Below, in pieces: positions 10,867-22,973 of a stretch of 64,000 nt of DNA (positions are counted from its first letter, which is position 1; each line of letters opens with the position of its first letter). The DNA lies in NCBI RefSeq assembly GCF_020520425.1, contig NC_079490.1, positions 8,349,546 through 8,413,545 on the forward strand, given 5' to 3'. This DNA comes from Spinacia oleracea. Lineage: Eukaryota > Streptophyta > Magnoliopsida > Caryophyllales > Amaranthaceae. Made by a program: the position numbers and the translations under genes. The notes under the pieces were generated by a model that worked only from the letters and a program-made list of their open reading frames with translations, was not told the origin of the DNA and did not search any database.

Positions 10867-12247
10867 TGAAGGAAATAATGCCCTTGGTCCAAGTATGCAT
10901 TCAATGTTAAGTCTAATAAATGCGGTTCAGTATTAATTAACAAGTTAATAATTCAGTGAGATCAAGTGAGCTGAATGCCTAGCTAGAGGCCGCTTCAGTT
11001 CAAGTGGAATTAATGATATTAATCCACAGCTTACTCTTGACTGAACCCGTAGGGTCACACAAATAGTACGTAAACGGATCAAGTATTTAATGGCATTAAA
11101 TACTCCATCTATGGATATTCGGAATCAACGGATCTTGGTTTCAGTGGGAGCTGAGATCGTCACAGGCAAGAAATGAATACTCCGGAAACGATGATATTGC
11201 CGGAAACGGAAATATGGATCGTATCGGAAATATAAATATTATCCAAGTCGTAGATGTTGCCGGAAACGGAAACATGGTACGTATCGGAAAATATTATCGG
11301 AAATGGAAATATTGCCGGAATCGGAAATATTGCCGGAAACGGAAATATTGTCAGAAACGGAAATATTATCGGAATCGGAAAATAATTCCGGAAACGGAAA
11401 TATTAAATATTTGTTCGAAACGGAAATTAATTCCGGAATCGGAAATATTAAATATTGTTCGTATCGGAAATAAATTCCGGAATCGGGAATTTAATCGAAA
11501 GCGTATCGTACGAATTAGCATCGGACGAGGCTCGCTAGACGAAGGCCCAGCACGAAGCCAGGCCATCGCCCAGCAAGCCACACGCATCACCAACACACGG
11601 CAAAGCCTCGACCAGGCCCAGCGCAAGCCAGGCCCAGCCGAAGCCATGGGCGCGCGCGGACAGTAGCATGGGCCGAGCGCTGTGCGCTCAGCGTGGGCCG
11701 CAAGGCCTGCGCGGGTGTACGGTGCTCGTGCGATGCTCGTGTGCGAATCCTAAAGCTATCGGGATTCGATAAAAGATTAAATCCTAAACCTATTAGATAA
11801 AGTTTATTTAAATAGAGTCCTAGCAGGATTCTAATTAAATAAATTAGTATCCTAATAGGCTTCCAATTCCTTTTCCATACCTCTATAAATAAGGGCCTAG
11901 GGTCATTATTTATACATAACTTTTCAAGTATTCAAAGCTAGGATTTTTAAGCAGAAAAATCAGCCATATCTCTTGCCCATTTAGCCGAAAATAAGTAGTA
12001 CCTTAAAGGCGATTCTAGTTGGTCAATCTTAAGGCGGATCCGGACGTGCTGTGGACTATCTACAGAGGGACGACACTTGGAGTCCTAAAGACTTGTTCTT
12101 GTTCGGTTCGGGCGCAGCTAGGGAAGGCACGCAACAAAGTGTATGCATCTAAACTATGCTAAATGATTATGTGTAAATAATATGTTTTCCTGGCTTTATG
12201 GTTTTTCCGCATGATTTATGAATTGTCATATGTATCATAACCTAACA
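10867..12247 (+). repeat. Copia right LTR
   Basis: This LTR is 1381 bp, equal in length to the left one, with the same TG...CA ends. About five single-base differences from the left LTR were found by eye. A TATAAATA box lies at 11884. The left LTR serves transcription start and this copy serves RNA end formation; no specific poly(A) signal is claimed. Confidence 0.95.
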
Positions 12248-12252
12248 TGATG
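12248..12252. repeat. Target site duplication, right (TGATG)
   Basis: This TGATG is identical to the copy at 2345-2349. It confirms the copia boundaries and shows that the flanks have not been rearranged since insertion. Confidence 0.95.
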
Positions 12253-13555
12253 TACAAGGGTCGAAGTTCTCATTTTCTGGTTGGTCGAGAGAGATGTGAT
12301 AAGAGCCGAGTGGGCTCTTGTTGTTGTTGGGTTTTCCAACGTTAGGGAGAGGTATCACTTCATCCTCTATCATGTCCTGGATCGTATATTTTAGATTCCA
12401 GCAGTTTTCGGTGTCATGCCCATTTCCTTGATGGAATTTGCAGTAAGTACCTTCGACCCAATATTTGTTCTTGACAGGAGGGTCACGGGTGGGGCCTATA
12501 GGTCTCAACTTTCCTTGATTGGTTAGTCTTTCAAAGGCTTGTACCAAAGTTGACCCGAGTGGGGCAAACTTTCGGTCTCGGACCCATCTTCCAGGGCTTC
12601 TTCGGGCGGGAGTCTCCTCTACGGTATGGACTTCTTGGGCTTGGGATGTGTTGCCCCTGTTGTAGGTATTGCTTTTGTATGCGGGTTAACTTTGTATTGT
12701 TTTTGCGAGATCATCCTCGATCTTTATTCCGACATCATAAACTCTTTTGAAAGTGTCAAGTCCCAGGTACCTAAGGTGCTGTCTGTAGGCCGGGTCCAGA
12801 TTGTCAATGAATTTTTGGACCAATTTTGTTTCGGGAGGCCTATTGATTAGTTGGGCCGCCTGATCCCTCCATCTAGCAAAGTAGGTTGTGAAACCCTCAT
12901 TTTTCTTTTGGAAGAGAACTTCCAGCTCGCGCACGGTGACTTGAAAATCCATGTTCGACGAGTATTGCTTGATGAAGACATTGACAAAGTCTTCCCAAGT
13001 GGGGAAGAGCTTAGGGACCTGGTGATAGTACCATTTGAGCGGCACAGGTTCCAAGGACAAAGGAAAGGCAGGTAAATACATGGACTTGTCCACGCCTTTC
13101 AAGTTCATGGCATTCACAAAGCTCAATAGATGATCACGGGGATTATCCGTGGCTTTAAACTTTGGTAAGTCCGATGAACTAAACTTTTCCGGTAGTTTGC
13201 CAGGAAAAGGTTCAGGATCGAGGGAGAAGTACTTGCTCCCCATGGTTTGCTGTAGGACCATTTTTTCAATCCTCTTCTCGTTATCGAGGTCGTTTTTGGC
13301 TTGCGCAGCCGCTAAGGCTTCGTTTTCCATTTTCAGTTGGCCCATGAGTTGGGTCATTTGAGCCATCTGCTCTTGCAATTCTTCGATGGACATGTTTGAG
13401 GGTGCGAATCGAGGTTGGGGAAGCGGAGATCCTTGAAATGGGGGAGGACGGACAGAGCTTGGAGTCACTAAACCTGGTGCTGGCGATGTATCTTCGAGGC
13501 TCACTAACCGTTGATTTCCTGATCGGCACCAAGTGGCAGGACCAGTCCTATGCAT
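12248..13555 (-). pseudogene. Ty3/gypsy (Tat/Ogre type) gag fragment
   Basis: The minus strand encodes a gag protein. An N-terminal proline-rich part is followed by a coiled coil (EELQEQMAQMTQLMGQLKME). Then comes a capsid domain of Retrotrans_gag type around LKWYYHQVPKLFPTWEDF and FTTYFARWRDQAAQL. A knuckle-like motif CKFHQGNGHDTENC lies near the C-terminal end. One in-frame TAA at 12686-12688 interrupts the frame; the reading frame is open on both sides of it. The copia insertion at 12247 then cuts the gene, and its protease part continues at 2349-723. The start codon shown (13555) is the first ATG, but the true start is uncertain. Confidence 0.88.
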
Positions 13556-14779
13556 AAGATAAGCTAAAGTTTAGGTCCCAAAGTTTCAAGTATTACTTAG
13601 TCTAGACTTCGACTCTCTCTATTGGTTTTTCACTCTTTCTTTTGTTGGTACACTTTTTAGTTTTTTTTCTTTTGGTCATTCTTTGGATTTTCGAAACACT
13701 TGCTCGTGTGACATTCATAATTATTAGCATGTTCGGTTTTTAGTGCCGAGCATTGTCGTCGTAGGAGGCCTAACAACGACGCAAAGAGTTTATTAATTTT
13801 TTTTTACGATTCGCTTTTGAAATCGAGTGCTTTTCTTACGCCCTCGTAGCAATTCTTTTTACGAACGTTTTTTTTGTGCTACGTATTTTCCTTTTGCGCG
13901 GGCACCGAGGCTGCTGCGTCTGACCAGAAGGCCAAGCAGCAACTTCAGCGCCCAGCGTAGGGCGTGAGAAATTCTGGCGCCCAGCCAGGGCGTTAAAAAT
14001 GCGTCCCTGGCTGGTTCTCGTTTTCTGTTTGCGTCTACTTTTGTTTATGCGACTTCGATTTTGCGTGCTTGCCTAATAACGTCCTTTACGCGTTGTGCAG
14101 CGTTTGTGGGATTCGTTACAGGCCATCCCGAGCGTCGCTTATTTTTGTGGCGATCGTTCGGGTTTGCGGAACACGTGTTTCGGTATAACTCTTTGGCAAA
14201 TTGGTTTATGAATGTTTGGGCAATTTTTTAAGGTCGTTGGTTTTTCTAGGACAGTTTGTCACACACAATCATATATTTCGCTACACATAACTAACATTCC
14301 ATCATGAGGCAATAATAATATGTCATGTAGTCTATGATAGGCTTCTACGGGTAGTTATTTGCGCCTGGCTTGGTACCGCTTCTATCGTAGATCCAACACA
14401 TGCCCCGGTCGAGGTAGTGTCTTCAGCAGACAAATTTCGCTCAAGAGGCCAACCCGCAAGTGCAAGCCAAGGGGGCATGCAGGCGAGAGGGACCTAATGG
14501 GCGAGCGATTGGGTTTGGGACGGGTGTACTACTAGCGAAAGTGTCGAGTGGACAACATTCGAAGCGTATGCACCCCCCGGTTGGCGATGGGTATCCTTAG
14601 TCCCAACTCCCAAGATGGAACACCAAGGGAGCCAAGATTCGTTATGCGGTTCTGCCCGTTCACATTAATATGCTGATTTTCAGGTCGTCGCAACTTGATT
14701 GGGAAATAAACGCGGGGTAGGATCGTTTCACCCTTCGGCTATTTTGATTACCTACAAGCACGAGTATTTCCTTCACTAT
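13556..14779 (-). other. Gypsy leader between primer site and gag
   Basis: About 1.2 kb of untranslated leader of the minus-strand gypsy element has no supported gene. It holds a T-rich stretch (13620-13720) and a short duplicated text with GGCGCCCAG-like words near 13950-14000. The word reappears in the LTR near 15775. Confidence 0.6.
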
Positions 14780-14797
14780 CCCCAGCGGAGTCGCCAC
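14780..14797 (-). promoter_or_regulatory. Gypsy primer binding site
   Basis: On the minus strand TGGCGACTCCGCTGGGGA begins one base after the LTR end. This sequence type is the primer site I associate with Tat/Ogre-type gypsy elements (arginine tRNA, from memory). Comparison with plant tRNA 3' ends would confirm the tRNA identity. Confidence 0.75.
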
Positions 14798-16259
14798 TGT
14801 GAGGGGGTCGAAAAAGCACGAGCCTAATGCGTGACCTCGTCCCTCGTGGGTGTGACGCTTCTTTTTGTCAAATCAAGTGTAATTGGATTTCCTGTGAGTT
14901 TACACCCAATTGACTAGTAATATAGGAGTCGCCATTCAGCTTTTAACGACAATGAGAAAAACTGACAAAACCCGGTTATCGTGACATAAAGGGAGTGCAA
15001 TTATGTTTGACCACGACGGCCGTAGGTTCCCTTGTGATCCCTGGTGGTGGGGATCGCTCAACGTACACCCGCAGGGTAGAGATTGAGGGTTCGGGGGACT
15101 GTAACTACCGAGAGGAGTACTCGCTCTTCGATAACTCCAGAGGCAGGATATCCTTACTAGCTCAGCATAAATAATTGAAGGGACATGCGTTAACTATTAA
15201 ACTAATCTGAGTTGATTTTAACAATATGCAACATATAGTACTAGATCGAGCGCGATTATCTGATTTAGATTGTTTTAAGGGACCTAGCATGATAATCCAA
15301 TTTCCCAAAAATATCATATTTATTAAGCGTGATCGAACAATCAGATTTTAGTTAGTTTAACAGTTCATAAAAGGGCGAGGAAAGCAATTAAACCATGGAA
15401 AAGGGACACATTACGACGCACCCTTGAGAGGTGCGTCACGGTTCTCAGAAAACTAACCACTTTGACTTTGCTATTTCTCCTTTTATTTAAAGAATCTCAA
15501 ATCATGGGACGGGATACGTTCTGTTCGATTTATGGATCGATTGTGACAGAACGCATGATCAGTTTTGCAGCGTGAGGCTTAGGCTTAGGGGTTTAGAGTC
15601 AATACTCAGAATATAATTGTGTGTTGTTGTGTTCTTTTCACGTCGAACTTAAGGGTCTATTTATAAGGAAGAGTTCGTGGAAAGATAGAATTGCAGAACT
15701 CTAATCCACGAGGAATTAGGAAAAAACACGTACCAGGTATTTTCAGCGCCTAGGCCTGGTTCGCCGAAGATTTCGGCGCCCAGAGCCAGGCGTTGAAAAT
15801 AGGGTATGGGCTTTTTTTCTTAGTCAGATTCGGATTCCTAGAATCCGGAGTATTTGAGATTTAATTGAGTCCTTTAGTGCGTATTAACCTTGTGACGGGA
15901 TGCGTCTGGGCCCGTTACGAACTCTAGGCTCGTTAGGATTTTAATTAATACGTGACTCTTACTTTCGAATCATATTAGGAATAGGATTCTCTCGCAATTT
16001 CTATCTCATTTAGGATCTATGTTGGAGTGCAACACCTAATTCTGACAGGTTTCTATCTTTTATGACTTGCCACCTTTAACAACTACCCATTACGACAGTT
16101 ACTATTTTTAGCATGTTTCCATAAATAGCAAGTTTCGGGTGAAATGAAAAGGGGAATTGAGATTCGTTATTTTATAGGAGATGCGTTGTCAAGTGGAGAT
16201 TTACGTTCTCATCATCGAACCTTCCCTTTCGGGAATGGGGACAAAAGTAGGTGTCTACA
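14798..16259 (-). repeat. Gypsy 5' LTR (minus strand)
   Basis: Read on the minus strand, the LTR starts TGTAGACACCTACTTTTGTC and ends CCCCCTCACA just before the primer site. It is 1462 bp with TG...CA ends. A TATAAATA box lies at 15658-15665 on the minus strand. The partner LTR is outside the window or lost. The five bases beyond the high-coordinate end are CCTCT, the candidate target duplication, which cannot be checked here. Confidence 0.85.
15658..15665 (-). promoter_or_regulatory. Gypsy LTR TATA box
   Basis: TATAAATA on the minus strand is followed by GACCCTTAAG. It is placed mid-LTR as expected for the U3/R boundary. Confidence 0.6.
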
Positions 16260-16354
16260 CCTCTGTCCGTTAATACTTGACCCGATTTGACTTTTTGCAT
16301 TATTCACATAATTTACGTTGACCCTATAACAAATGTTAGTATATAATATATATT
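16260..16354. other. Short flank, possible MITE end
   Basis: About 95 bp separates the gypsy LTR from the LINE tail. It begins CTCTGTCCGTTAATACTTGA, which looks like one end of a Stowaway-type MITE, but no partner end is present. The gypsy element may have landed in such a MITE. Confidence 0.3.
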
Positions 16355-19300
16355 TCTTTTGCCAATTAATAATTAATAATTGTATTAATAACCAAGGGGA
16401 AAAATAACCCAAGGTAAGAAGAACAGACCAAGCCTCAAAAACAACAAGAGCAAAAACTAGCAATAGCTAGAAGAAAAGAAACTTACAACAACAACCTATT
16501 TCTAAGCTTGTCAGAACATCTACAAGAAACCTTGAACATGATTTCCTTTACAATAATAGAAACAGACTTACTGGTTGAACTAAAAACAACCAAATTCCTA
16601 TGCAACCAGATAGCATAAACAGTCTCAACAAATCACATAGCATAGAGTATGGATGTATCTCCAGTTTTCTTGCTCTGATGAGCAGAAATATGCAGTTCCT
16701 GATCAAAACCATAGCTATATCTCTGAATTCCCAACACCAAACAACACTTTCTGCCAAATTTCAGCAGAAAAACTACAGTAAAAAAGAGATGTTCCACTGA
16801 TTCAGTACCAACATTACAGAGTACACACTGATTAGAGCAATGGATCCCCCAAGAGATCAACCTATCAGTGGTAGCAAGTCTGTTAAGAGCAACTAACCAA
16901 GTCACAAAAATACTCCTTAGGCTGGCTTTATTATTACATATCACCCTCTTGCATGGGACTTTAGGGTGGCTACCCTGCAAACCTTTGTAAACCTTGCTTA
17001 TACAGAACTTAGACCCTGTAGTAGTATTCTCCCAACCACCCAGCTGATGAACAATGTCTCTACACCCCAGAACTTTCTTCAGTGCCCAAGAACCAGAAAC
17101 AGGAATATGACAAGTTAGAGGATCTTGACCCTTCATATAATATCTATCAACCCATTTCACCCATAGCTTATCTTTCTTGAAAGAAAGAGCCCACAACAGC
17201 TTGCTAACAGCAGCTTTGTTTCAAGTTGTAACATTCTTGATATTCCACCCCCCTGAAGCTTTAGAAAGGCACAAATTTTCCCAAGCCACTAAGGCTGTTT
17301 TTGAACTGACAGTATCCCCTATCCACAAGAACACTATACAGAAAGCCTCTACCTCCTTGAGAATCCTTTTAGGCAAATGAAAATTTGGCACCAGAAAGTC
17401 TGCATGCCAAAGAGAATAGACTAGATCAGGAGGAGTCTTCCAACATAAGACAAGAACTTAGCAGACCAGACTTTAGCCCTGGTTAAGATTTTATCCACTA
17501 AAGGTTTACACTAATGATAGTTGAGCTTTTTAGGAGACAAAGGCACACCAAGATATCTAAAAGGTAGACTGCCTTCAGTAATCCCTCCAGATGAAATAAT
17601 TTGAGTTTTAATATCATCAGTAACCCCCCCAAATAGGTATTACTTTTGCTGAGATTGGCCTCAATACCCGAAGCAACATAAAATTTCTGAAAAAAGCTAA
17701 CAAAAGTTGAAATGAGACCACATCTGCTCTAGAGAACAACAACAAGTCATCAACAAACAATAAATGAGTAATGTTGAGTCTCTCATACTTTGGATGGAAG
17801 TTAAAATCTGGATTTTGCTTCAATTGGGACATCTGGATAAGAACTTCATTCCTAGAGCAAATAAGAATGGAGAGATAGGATCTCCCTGTCTTAGCCCTTT
17901 CTTGGCTTGGAATGAGGGAGTAGGAAAACCACTAACTTAGATTGAGTAAGAGACTGTAGACAAACATTCCATAACCCATCTGATATACTTCCCAGGGAAA
18001 CCCAATTCTTGCATAACAGTTTCAAGGAACCCCCATTCAATAGAATCGTAAGCTTTCCTCAAATCAATCTTAAGGACAGGCCTAGGAGAAATATGAGACC
18101 TACTGTACCCTTTGATAAGCTCATTAGAGAGGAGAATGTTGTCAGCAATGTATCTACCAGGAATGAAGCATGATTGACAGTCACTAACCACCTCAGTAAT
18201 CACCTTTTGCAACCTAGCATTAAGAATTTTGGACACCAGTTTATAAACAATTGAGCAGCAAGCAATGGGCCTGAAATCCTTCACTTGAGAGGCATTAGTG
18301 ACTTTTGGAACTAAAGTGATTGAGGTACAATTTACCCCACTATACATCTTCCCAGTTTGAAAGAAAAACAACACTGAAACATACATGTCTTCTTTAATGA
18401 TGTGCCGACTTTTCTTAAAAAACACAACATTATACCCATCAAGGCCAGGTGCTTTGCTGTCATCTATAGAGGCCAAAGCTTGATCAATTTCAGCATGAGT
18501 AACAGAAACACACAGCTCATGAGCAGCATCAGAAGAGAGTCTAGATCCACTCCTAAAAGTAGGAATATCAACTTTAGGTAAAGCCACAACAACAGTACCA
18601 AGGAGACCTTTGTAGAAATTCTGAACCTCATCAGCAATATCGGCAGGATCGGTAAGCTTCACTCCTTGAGCATTATATAGAACATAGATCTTGTTGATAC
18701 CCCTTCTTTGTTTGACTGAAGCAAAAAAGAACTTAGAATTAGAATCACCATTTGCAGCCAATTGATTCTAGCTTTTTGTCTTAAAACAGACTCCTCAATT
18801 AAAACCCATTTTTGAAGCTTCTCATAAAGGATTCTCTCATGATTTTGCAGGTGATTATCAGCAGGATTGGTAATTAACTCAGTTTGGATCAAATCCAGCT
18901 CTTGCTGAGCAGGAGAAATTTTCTCAGTGATTCCTGCAAATTCTTCAGAGTGTAGTTTCTTAAGTTCAGCTTTAAGTCTTTTGAGCTTAAACCAAACTCC
19001 ACTAAGAGGAGTGCCCCCCATAGGTTTGTGCCAATCAGTAGTAACAACTTTCTCAAATTGAGAGTTATCTGCTAGGAAGTTAAAAAACTTAAAAGGTCTG
19101 CCTCCCTTTTTATGATCATCCTTAATATGCACCAAAAGAGGAAAATGGTCAGAGATAGAGGGGTTTATGTAATCCACATAAATCTGATCAAACTGCAACA
19201 TCCAAGTTCCATTCCCTAAAGCCCAGTCCATTCTACTTGCTACTCTATCAACCCCAAGCCCCTTATTACTCCAAGATAAAAAGTGGCATGTAGCTCTAAT

Positions 19301-19874
19301 CTCAGCAACACCAGTTTTGAACAAAAACTGCTCAAAATCATGAGTATCATACCCAGTAACACCAGCACCATTAAGTCTATCACTACTATGTAAAACTACA
19401 TTAAAATCACCCATGAGAAGCCAAGGATCAATATCTAAAGAAGGAGCAATGTGAGACAGGGCATCCCATAAAGGTTTCCTAGTTTCAACTGTGTGCAACC
19501 CATAAACAGCAGTAAAAAAACAAATTGACTTCCCTTTGTTATCAAGAATTTCTCCATGGATAAATTTCTAATGTGTGATAAGGACAGAAACAAAAGCATT
19601 AAGTAACCTCCACCCTACCCAAATTCTCCCTCTTGGGTTACAGGAAGAATTATACACCCAACTCCAGTGACTACCAAACTTCAGCTGGATTTTAGCTTTA
19701 TTGTGAGCTTTGACTCTAGTTTCTAAAATAACTATGACATCAACTTTATTGTAAGACAAAAACTTCTTAAGGTTACATATCTTAATAAGGCCATTAAGAC
19801 CCCTAACATTCCAAGCACAAAAAATCATTAAGGAGAAAGAGTAGTGTTACCAGGGGGTTCCCCTTCATCCTCAT
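16355..19874 (-). mobile_element. 5'-truncated L1-like LINE
   Basis: A non-LTR retrotransposon lies on the minus strand. Its high-coordinate end cuts an Athila ORF3 copy: the sequence CTACAGGTTTCTGG resumes the Athila text known from 23185 and 35317. The first part (about 19830-19874) looks like the acidic tail of ORF1, so the element is 5'-truncated. ORF2 follows at once. The low-coordinate end has the TTGGTTATTAATACAATT text typical of plant LINE 3' ends. No clear poly(A) tail or target duplication was found, so the 3' boundary is approximate. Confidence 0.8.
16548..19828 (-). pseudogene. LINE ORF2 (endonuclease-reverse transcriptase), decayed
   Basis: ORF2 nicks target DNA and copies LINE RNA. 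From the N-terminus it shows an APE-type endonuclease (MIFCAWNVRGLN, later LLMGDFNVVLHSSDR and ISDHFPLLVHI). The reverse transcriptase follows, with APGLDGYNVVFFKK, LIPGRYIADNILL, a KIDLRKAYDSIEW block, [17 protein letters not shown] and the catalytic LLFVDDLLLFSR. A C-terminal zinc-binding RVT domain ends it (CVLCNVGTESVEHLFF). Breaks seen: an in-frame TAG at 19568-19570, a frameshift near 18763, a TAA at 17937-17939, and further disruption between 17617 and 17196. It cannot make a functional protein. Confidence 0.88.
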
Positions 19875-22321
19875 CTACAGGTTTCTGGGGTTTACGATTT
19901 TTGGGAGGGAGGAGACTCAAAACATCAGGAGTACAGAGCTTGAGATTCTGGGTGTCTTTGTTTTAGAAGGGGAGAATAGTTATAAAATGAACCTTGCCCA
20001 CCATATGGCTTCTCAATTCTATTCTATAGCCACCACCACCCGTACTCCTCGCATTACCATTGGTGGGTTGATCACCCACATAGCCATGGCCACGGTTAAC
20101 TTCACTGTGGCTAACCAGACTCCAGTTCTGAGTAGCAACCTACTTGACTTAGCTTACTTTGCTGGACTCCGCTGACTACAGGGTGAGCACGGGTTGTTTA
20201 GGCCGGGAGCCATTTATTGGATGTTTGAGGGGAACAGGCTGTTCACCTTGCCTGGCCCTCAAGGCCGCACTAGTTTCAGACCCGGTCAGGCTCATTACTT
20301 ATATGTTGGATTTGAGCAAGAGCAATAACCTGACCCCCAACCCCAGCCAGAGCCCCACCAGTACCAGCCAGAGCCTCGCACCTACTTTAGGAGGGGGCGT
20401 CGAGGGGATGAGGGGAGGCCTCAGGGTGGCCCGACATTAGGGGAGGAGCAGGGGTCCATTTATGAGCGGTTGAGCAGACTTGAGCTCGGTTTCCATGAGT
20501 TCGCAGCTGATCACCAGAGGACCATGTTCCCGTTCTACGATCAGTATTCCAGGCAGGGCTACATTGCCCCAGATTATGAGCACCCTTCCTGGTGTACCTA
20601 TCCCGCGGAGGGATATGGAGCTCCTGGTTCTATGGGCACCTTCACACCTACCCAGTACGGAGGGTTTGGAGCAGATCCTAGCGGGCATGGTGGCAGAAAT
20701 GATGGTGATGATGATGGTGATGGCCAAGGCCGTCACTGATGCTGAGGAGATCGAGATGGTTCGATACCCCTTGAGCCAATGAGGACATTGTGTGATTTAG
20801 CTTGGGGGGGTGTTTCACTCACTTGTACATATTAGGTATGTTTTCTTATTATTTTTGCTTTTACTTATTTTTGTGTGTTTATTTTGGTGTGTTTATTGCT
20901 TTTTAGAGTAGTTTATTGCTTTGGAAAAAAAATATTACAAAAATACGTTCCGATGAATACAATATCATGTTTCCCTGTGCCCCTTGAGCGAAAATTGTTT
21001 TGATTCTTGGTATCTGATGATGGGCAATGTAGATGTGTTAGCCATGATTTGATATTCGATTACTTTGATGCCTTAACATGAGTCAACTCCGACTAACTAT
21101 GTGTGGACTTGGTGCTTGACTAGTTGACTTGGTTAGGATGTGTGATAGCTTCCTGGTGTGTCATTGATTTTGAGTATTGGTTTACAACTGTTAGTAGTGT
21201 TTTATGACTCATATACATGCACATTGTGGAGGACGAAGGCATTTTTTCTATTTAGGTAGCCTTCAGATGAACATAGATACATTTGTTCCCTCTTTTTCTA
21301 CCCATGTTGTGCTTGTGCCTTTTATTCGGTGACTAACCACATTACAAACCCGTGAATTCCCCATTGGTTACTAGTCCCAAGCCTAGCTTGGGGGAGCTTA
21401 TAGTAGTGAGGTGATGGAGTTGTAGTGTGGTGTATTTTTCTGGGCATTTTGAGTGTGGAAAAAGGAGTTCGTCTCATCATGGTTGTTGTTGAAAATGAGT
21501 TGAAAATGGAAGAGATGAAAGAACAAAATAAATGTGAAGGTTGCTAAAAAGAAAGAAAAAAAGAGAGATGGAAAAAGAAAAGAAAGAGAAAGAAATCTAT
21601 TACTCTCATAAAAAGTTCAAAGCATTGTTTCAATCAAGTTTTGCAAATTCATTATTCTTAGGAGTGATTGGTTTTAATTGTGAAAAAGGCAAGAAAGTAT
21701 GGTGTTGGTGTTTGTTGTTTCATCATGTGTTGGGTGGGAGGTTTATGGTCATCATCTTTTGGTTGATCATGTTTATTTAGGATTCATGCTCCCCAAAGCC
21801 AAGGCTTTAAAGCTCACATTATACCCAAATTTACCGCACCCTTACCTAAGCCTAACATTACAAGCTTTGAAGACCTTCCGACCTTTGTGCATAGAGTCAT
21901 ACTAATATGAAAGTAGTTGTTTATCAATGCGAGGTATGACATGACACATTTCGAGTCGACTACTAGGTTGAGTGTATGTTTTTCTAGACACACGAGTGTT
22001 GTGAGTTTGGGAGGGCATTGTTCACTTATATGTTGGGAGGAGAGCGAACGGGTACATCTTTTACCCGCCACATAAATGAGTGACGAGTGTGTGAGCACTA
22101 GTCTTGAATTCCATTCTGCACTTGTGGTTCGCTTTACGTGACGATTGTTAGGGAGGATTTGTGGTTGGGTGGATTTGATTGGTTGACATTGATGCATGCT
22201 CGTTGGATTTTGCCTTGAATTATATTTTTTCATTTTGAGATATGTTGGGGGTGAAGTTGGTCTTGTATTCAACGATGATTTCCTTGCTTAGGGACAAGCA
22301 AGGATCTAGCTTGGGGGAGTT
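19875..22321 (+). mobile_element. Athila-type 3' fragment A (ORF3 tail to purine tract)
   Basis: This stretch is colinear with 23186-25678 and 35318-37803. It holds the second half of ORF3 (broken, with a stop at 20173-20175 and a TAA near 20326), the non-coding 3' region and a purine tract AGCTTGGGGGAGTT directly before an LTR start at 22322. It is more diverged from copies B and C than these are from each other. Its low-coordinate side is cut by the LINE. Confidence 0.85.
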
Positions 22322-22902
22322 TGATATGCGCGTTTTATATAGTGTTTCACCCCCGTCCCTTAGTACTTTTATGCGTCAAATGAGCTCTTAGGAGCCGTTT
22401 TGAGTACTAATATGCTTTATTGAGTGTGCCTTGAGTTTCAAGTTTTGATTATGAGAAATTTGTCGTTTTAAGACCCGTTTCATGTTGATTTAGGCCACTA
22501 CTCGAGCCCGAGAAAGTTCGGGACATTTATCGTCGACTTTCGGGAGCCCTAGATGTCTATGGTTGAGCCCCAAGAGTTAGACTCGATGATATGGGCGAAG
22601 GATGTTGAAGATTGCAAATCGCCCTGAGAGCTGAGGGCGAAATGCGACCATCGGGCGGAATTAAATGACAATTGCAGCCATCAACATGCGTCCGATCGGG
22701 TGTAGCTCGCCCGGTCCGCATCGGGTGCCCATCAGGAGGCAAATACTGACTCTTCGCAAACCGCCCGATCGGGCGGAATTTGGCCCGATCGGGCCGACTA
22801 TCGAGCACTTCGCCCGATCGGGCGACGCCAACCTCTGCAGCTTCTTCGCGTGGTTTCTTTTCCGTTTTTAAGCTTTACTTTAGGAAAACTATATAAGTTA
22901 AC
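22322..22902 (+). repeat. Athila LTR A, partial
   Basis: The LTR begins TGATATGCGCGTTTTATATA and contains the CCCGATCGGG-rich part. It stops shortly after a TATATAAG motif at about 22890, where a second LTR start follows. Only the first 581 bp of the 1376-bp LTR is present. The last 40 bp differ from the complete LTRs. Confidence 0.8.
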
Positions 22903-22973
22903 TGATATGTGCGTTTTATATAGTGTTTCATCCCCGTCCCTTAGTACTTTTTATGTGTCAAACGTGCTCTTAG
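22903..22973 (+). repeat. Athila LTR start, 71-bp fragment
   Basis: TGATATGTGCGTTTTATATA and the following 50 bp match the start of the complete LTRs. The match ends at CTCTTAGGA, where the text jumps to ORF3 internal sequence (GGTTCAATTTCGTG). The junction marks a deletion or recombination between an LTR and an ORF3 interior. Confidence 0.85.

Larger units (their letters stand above)
2350..12247 (+). mobile_element. Complete Ty1/copia LTR retrotransposon, nested in gypsy
   Basis: The element is 9898 bp. It has identical-length LTRs (1381 bp), a primer binding site, a long leader, one gag-pol frame in copia order (gag, protease, integrase, reverse transcriptase, RNase H), a purine tract and exact TGATG target duplications. 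About five substitutions separate the LTRs by eye (ttgtag/tcgtag, cgccaa/cggcaa, aggatt/aggctt, ttcata/tacata, acggag/acagag), roughly 0.4%. At commonly used plant rates this means an insertion some 0.1-0.3 million years old. One in-frame TGA interrupts gag-pol, so the copy is probably non-autonomous unless the stop is read through. It splits the minus-strand gypsy element at 2349/12248. Lineage within copia (Tork/Angela-like is possible) is not settled. Confidence 0.96.

Noticed and set aside
20437-20736. Minus-strand frames opposite Athila ORF3 (also at 23607 and 35738)
   Set aside because: Shadow frames of the proline-rich and aspartate-rich ORF3 tail. They carry no domain of their own.
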